From: Alphaproteobacteria bacterium
GTDB taxonomy: Bacteria; Pseudomonadota; Alphaproteobacteria; BOG-932; Roseiterribacteraceae
NCBI GenBank assembly: GCA_903970575.1
Contig: CAJCJC010000013.1
Span: 1 to 6,582 of the forward strand
Reading direction: 5' to 3'
DNA length: 6,582 nucleotides
Part shown: piece by piece, positions 5,930-6,582 of the stretch
How the letters are laid out: each line of letters starts with the position of its first letter
Numbering within the stretch: position 1 is the stretch's first letter
Position numbers and translations under genes: made by a program
Notes under the pieces: model-generated
Database searches by the model: none
Told to the model about the DNA's origin: nothing
Seen by the model: only the letters and a program-made list of their open reading frames with translations

Positions 5930-6582
5930 TTGGACACTGTAGCGACCGGCGCGCCAACCGCGCTTTCCGTCCGCAATCTTTCCAAGAGCTTCGGCGGCGC
6001 CAAGGCGCTGGATGGCGTCAGCTTCGACGTCGCCCAGGGCGAGGTGCGTGGGCTTCTGGGCCAGAACGGCTCCGGCAAATCGACCTTCGTCAAATTGCTG
6101 GCGGGTTTCCACGCGCCGGATGCGGGCGCGCTCAGCCTACACGGGCATCCGGTCAAGCTGCCGCTCAACCCCGGCGATTTTCGCCGGCTGGGCCTGGCCT
6201 TCGTGCATCAGAATCTGGGCCTCGTGCCCTCGCTGACCGTGCTGGAGAATTTGCGCGTCGGGCCGCTCACCGCAACCGGTCGCTTGTTCATCAATTGGCG
6301 CCGCGAGCGCGCCGCCGCCGCCGCCGCGTTCGCGCGCTTCGGGATCGACATCGACCCCGCGGCGCGCCTGTCGACGCTGAGCCAGACCGACCGCGCGCTG
6401 GTGGCGATCGTCCGCGCCTTCGAAGAGGTCAGCGCGGCCCGAGCCATCACAAACCACCCCGGCATCCTGCTGCTCGACGAGCCGACGCCGTTTCTGCCGC
6501 GCGAGGGCGTCGACAAGCTGTTCGGACTGATGCGCTCGATCGCCGCGACCGGCTCCAGCGTCATTTTCATCTCCCACGATAT
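5930..6582 (+). CDS. RbsA-like sugar ABC transporter ATP-binding protein, N-terminal part (3' end outside window)
   Basis: This is the start of an ABC ATPase that powers an inner-membrane importer; 217 codons are present before the window ends. It shows Walker A GQNGSGKST (residues 44-52), a Q-loop glutamine in FVHQNLGLVPSLTVLENL (Q94), Walker B ILLLDEPT (179-186) and the switch histidine in FISHD (H216). The signature region reads LSTLSQTDRALVAIVRAF (147-164) in place of a canonical LSGGQ. Sugar-type ATPases of the RbsA class often have such degenerate signatures. About a dozen residues (EEVSAARAITNH) precede Walker B, and the segment after it reads DEPTPFLPREGV rather than the common DEPTAAL form. 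The start is TTG at 5930, 2 bases after the preceding stop. The frame has no ATG that would leave the Walker A region intact. GGGG (5914-5917) is a weak ribosome site, so coupling to the upstream gene is likely. Whether the full protein has one or two ATPase domains cannot be seen. Confidence 0.92.
   Translation, partial: MDTVATGAPTALSVRNLSKSFGGAKALDGVSFDVAQGEVRGLLGQNGSGKSTFVKLLAGFHAPDAGALSLHGHPVKLPLNPGDFRRLGLAFVHQNLGLVPSLTVLENLRVGPLTATGRLFINWRRERAAAAAAFARFGIDIDPAARLSTLSQTDRALVAIVRAFEEVSAARAITNHPGILLLDEPTPFLPREGVDKLFGLMRSIAATGSSVIFISHD

Noticed and set aside
4749..5957. Open frame (402 codons) on the - strand opposite binding-protein copy 2
   Set aside because: Same reason. Its similarity to the other antisense frame only mirrors the paralogy of the real genes.
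6310..6328. GCC triplet run in the ATPase as a repeat
   Set aside because: It encodes six alanines in a helical stretch. It is short and in frame, and is ordinary for GC-rich coding DNA.

Overview
The window is GC-rich DNA with tightly packed bacterial genes. Base composition, gene style and the leuC-leuD arrangement suggest a proteobacterium, most likely an alphaproteobacterium. This is inference: there is no rRNA gene or other lineage marker here. Eight protein-coding genes can be supported. The first and the last run off the window. I see no RNA genes, CRISPR arrays or insertion sequences.

Left part (1-1444). The 3' end of leuC is followed after 2 bases by a complete leuD. These encode the large and small subunits of 3-isopropylmalate dehydratase in leucine biosynthesis. 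A small five-helix membrane protein of the DUF3429/TMEM69-like type lies on the opposite strand, tail to tail with leuD, with only 5 bases between the stop codons. A 144-base spacer (1445-1588) then separates this gene from the divergent right-hand cluster.

Right part (1589-6582, all + strand). Five closely spaced genes look like an accessory uptake-and-catabolism unit. They are a group A FAD-dependent monooxygenase (hydroxylase), an Asp/Glu-racemase / maleate-isomerase / arylmalonate-decarboxylase superfamily protein, two tandem paralogous periplasmic sugar-type ABC binding proteins (about 70% identical by hand alignment), and the start of an RbsA-like ABC ATPase. The ATPase begins at a TTG codon 2 bases after the second binding protein and is cut off by the window end. 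The permease is not in the window and is presumably downstream.

How they may work together (inference). The binding proteins capture a small solute in the periplasm and the ATPase drives its import. The monooxygenase could hydroxylate it, or a product of it, and the racemase-fold protein could act on an acid intermediate. The substrate cannot be read from the sequence. The most interesting points are that the racemase-fold protein appears to lack both catalytic cysteines of its superfamily, that the binding protein is duplicated, and that the ATPase has an unusual signature region.
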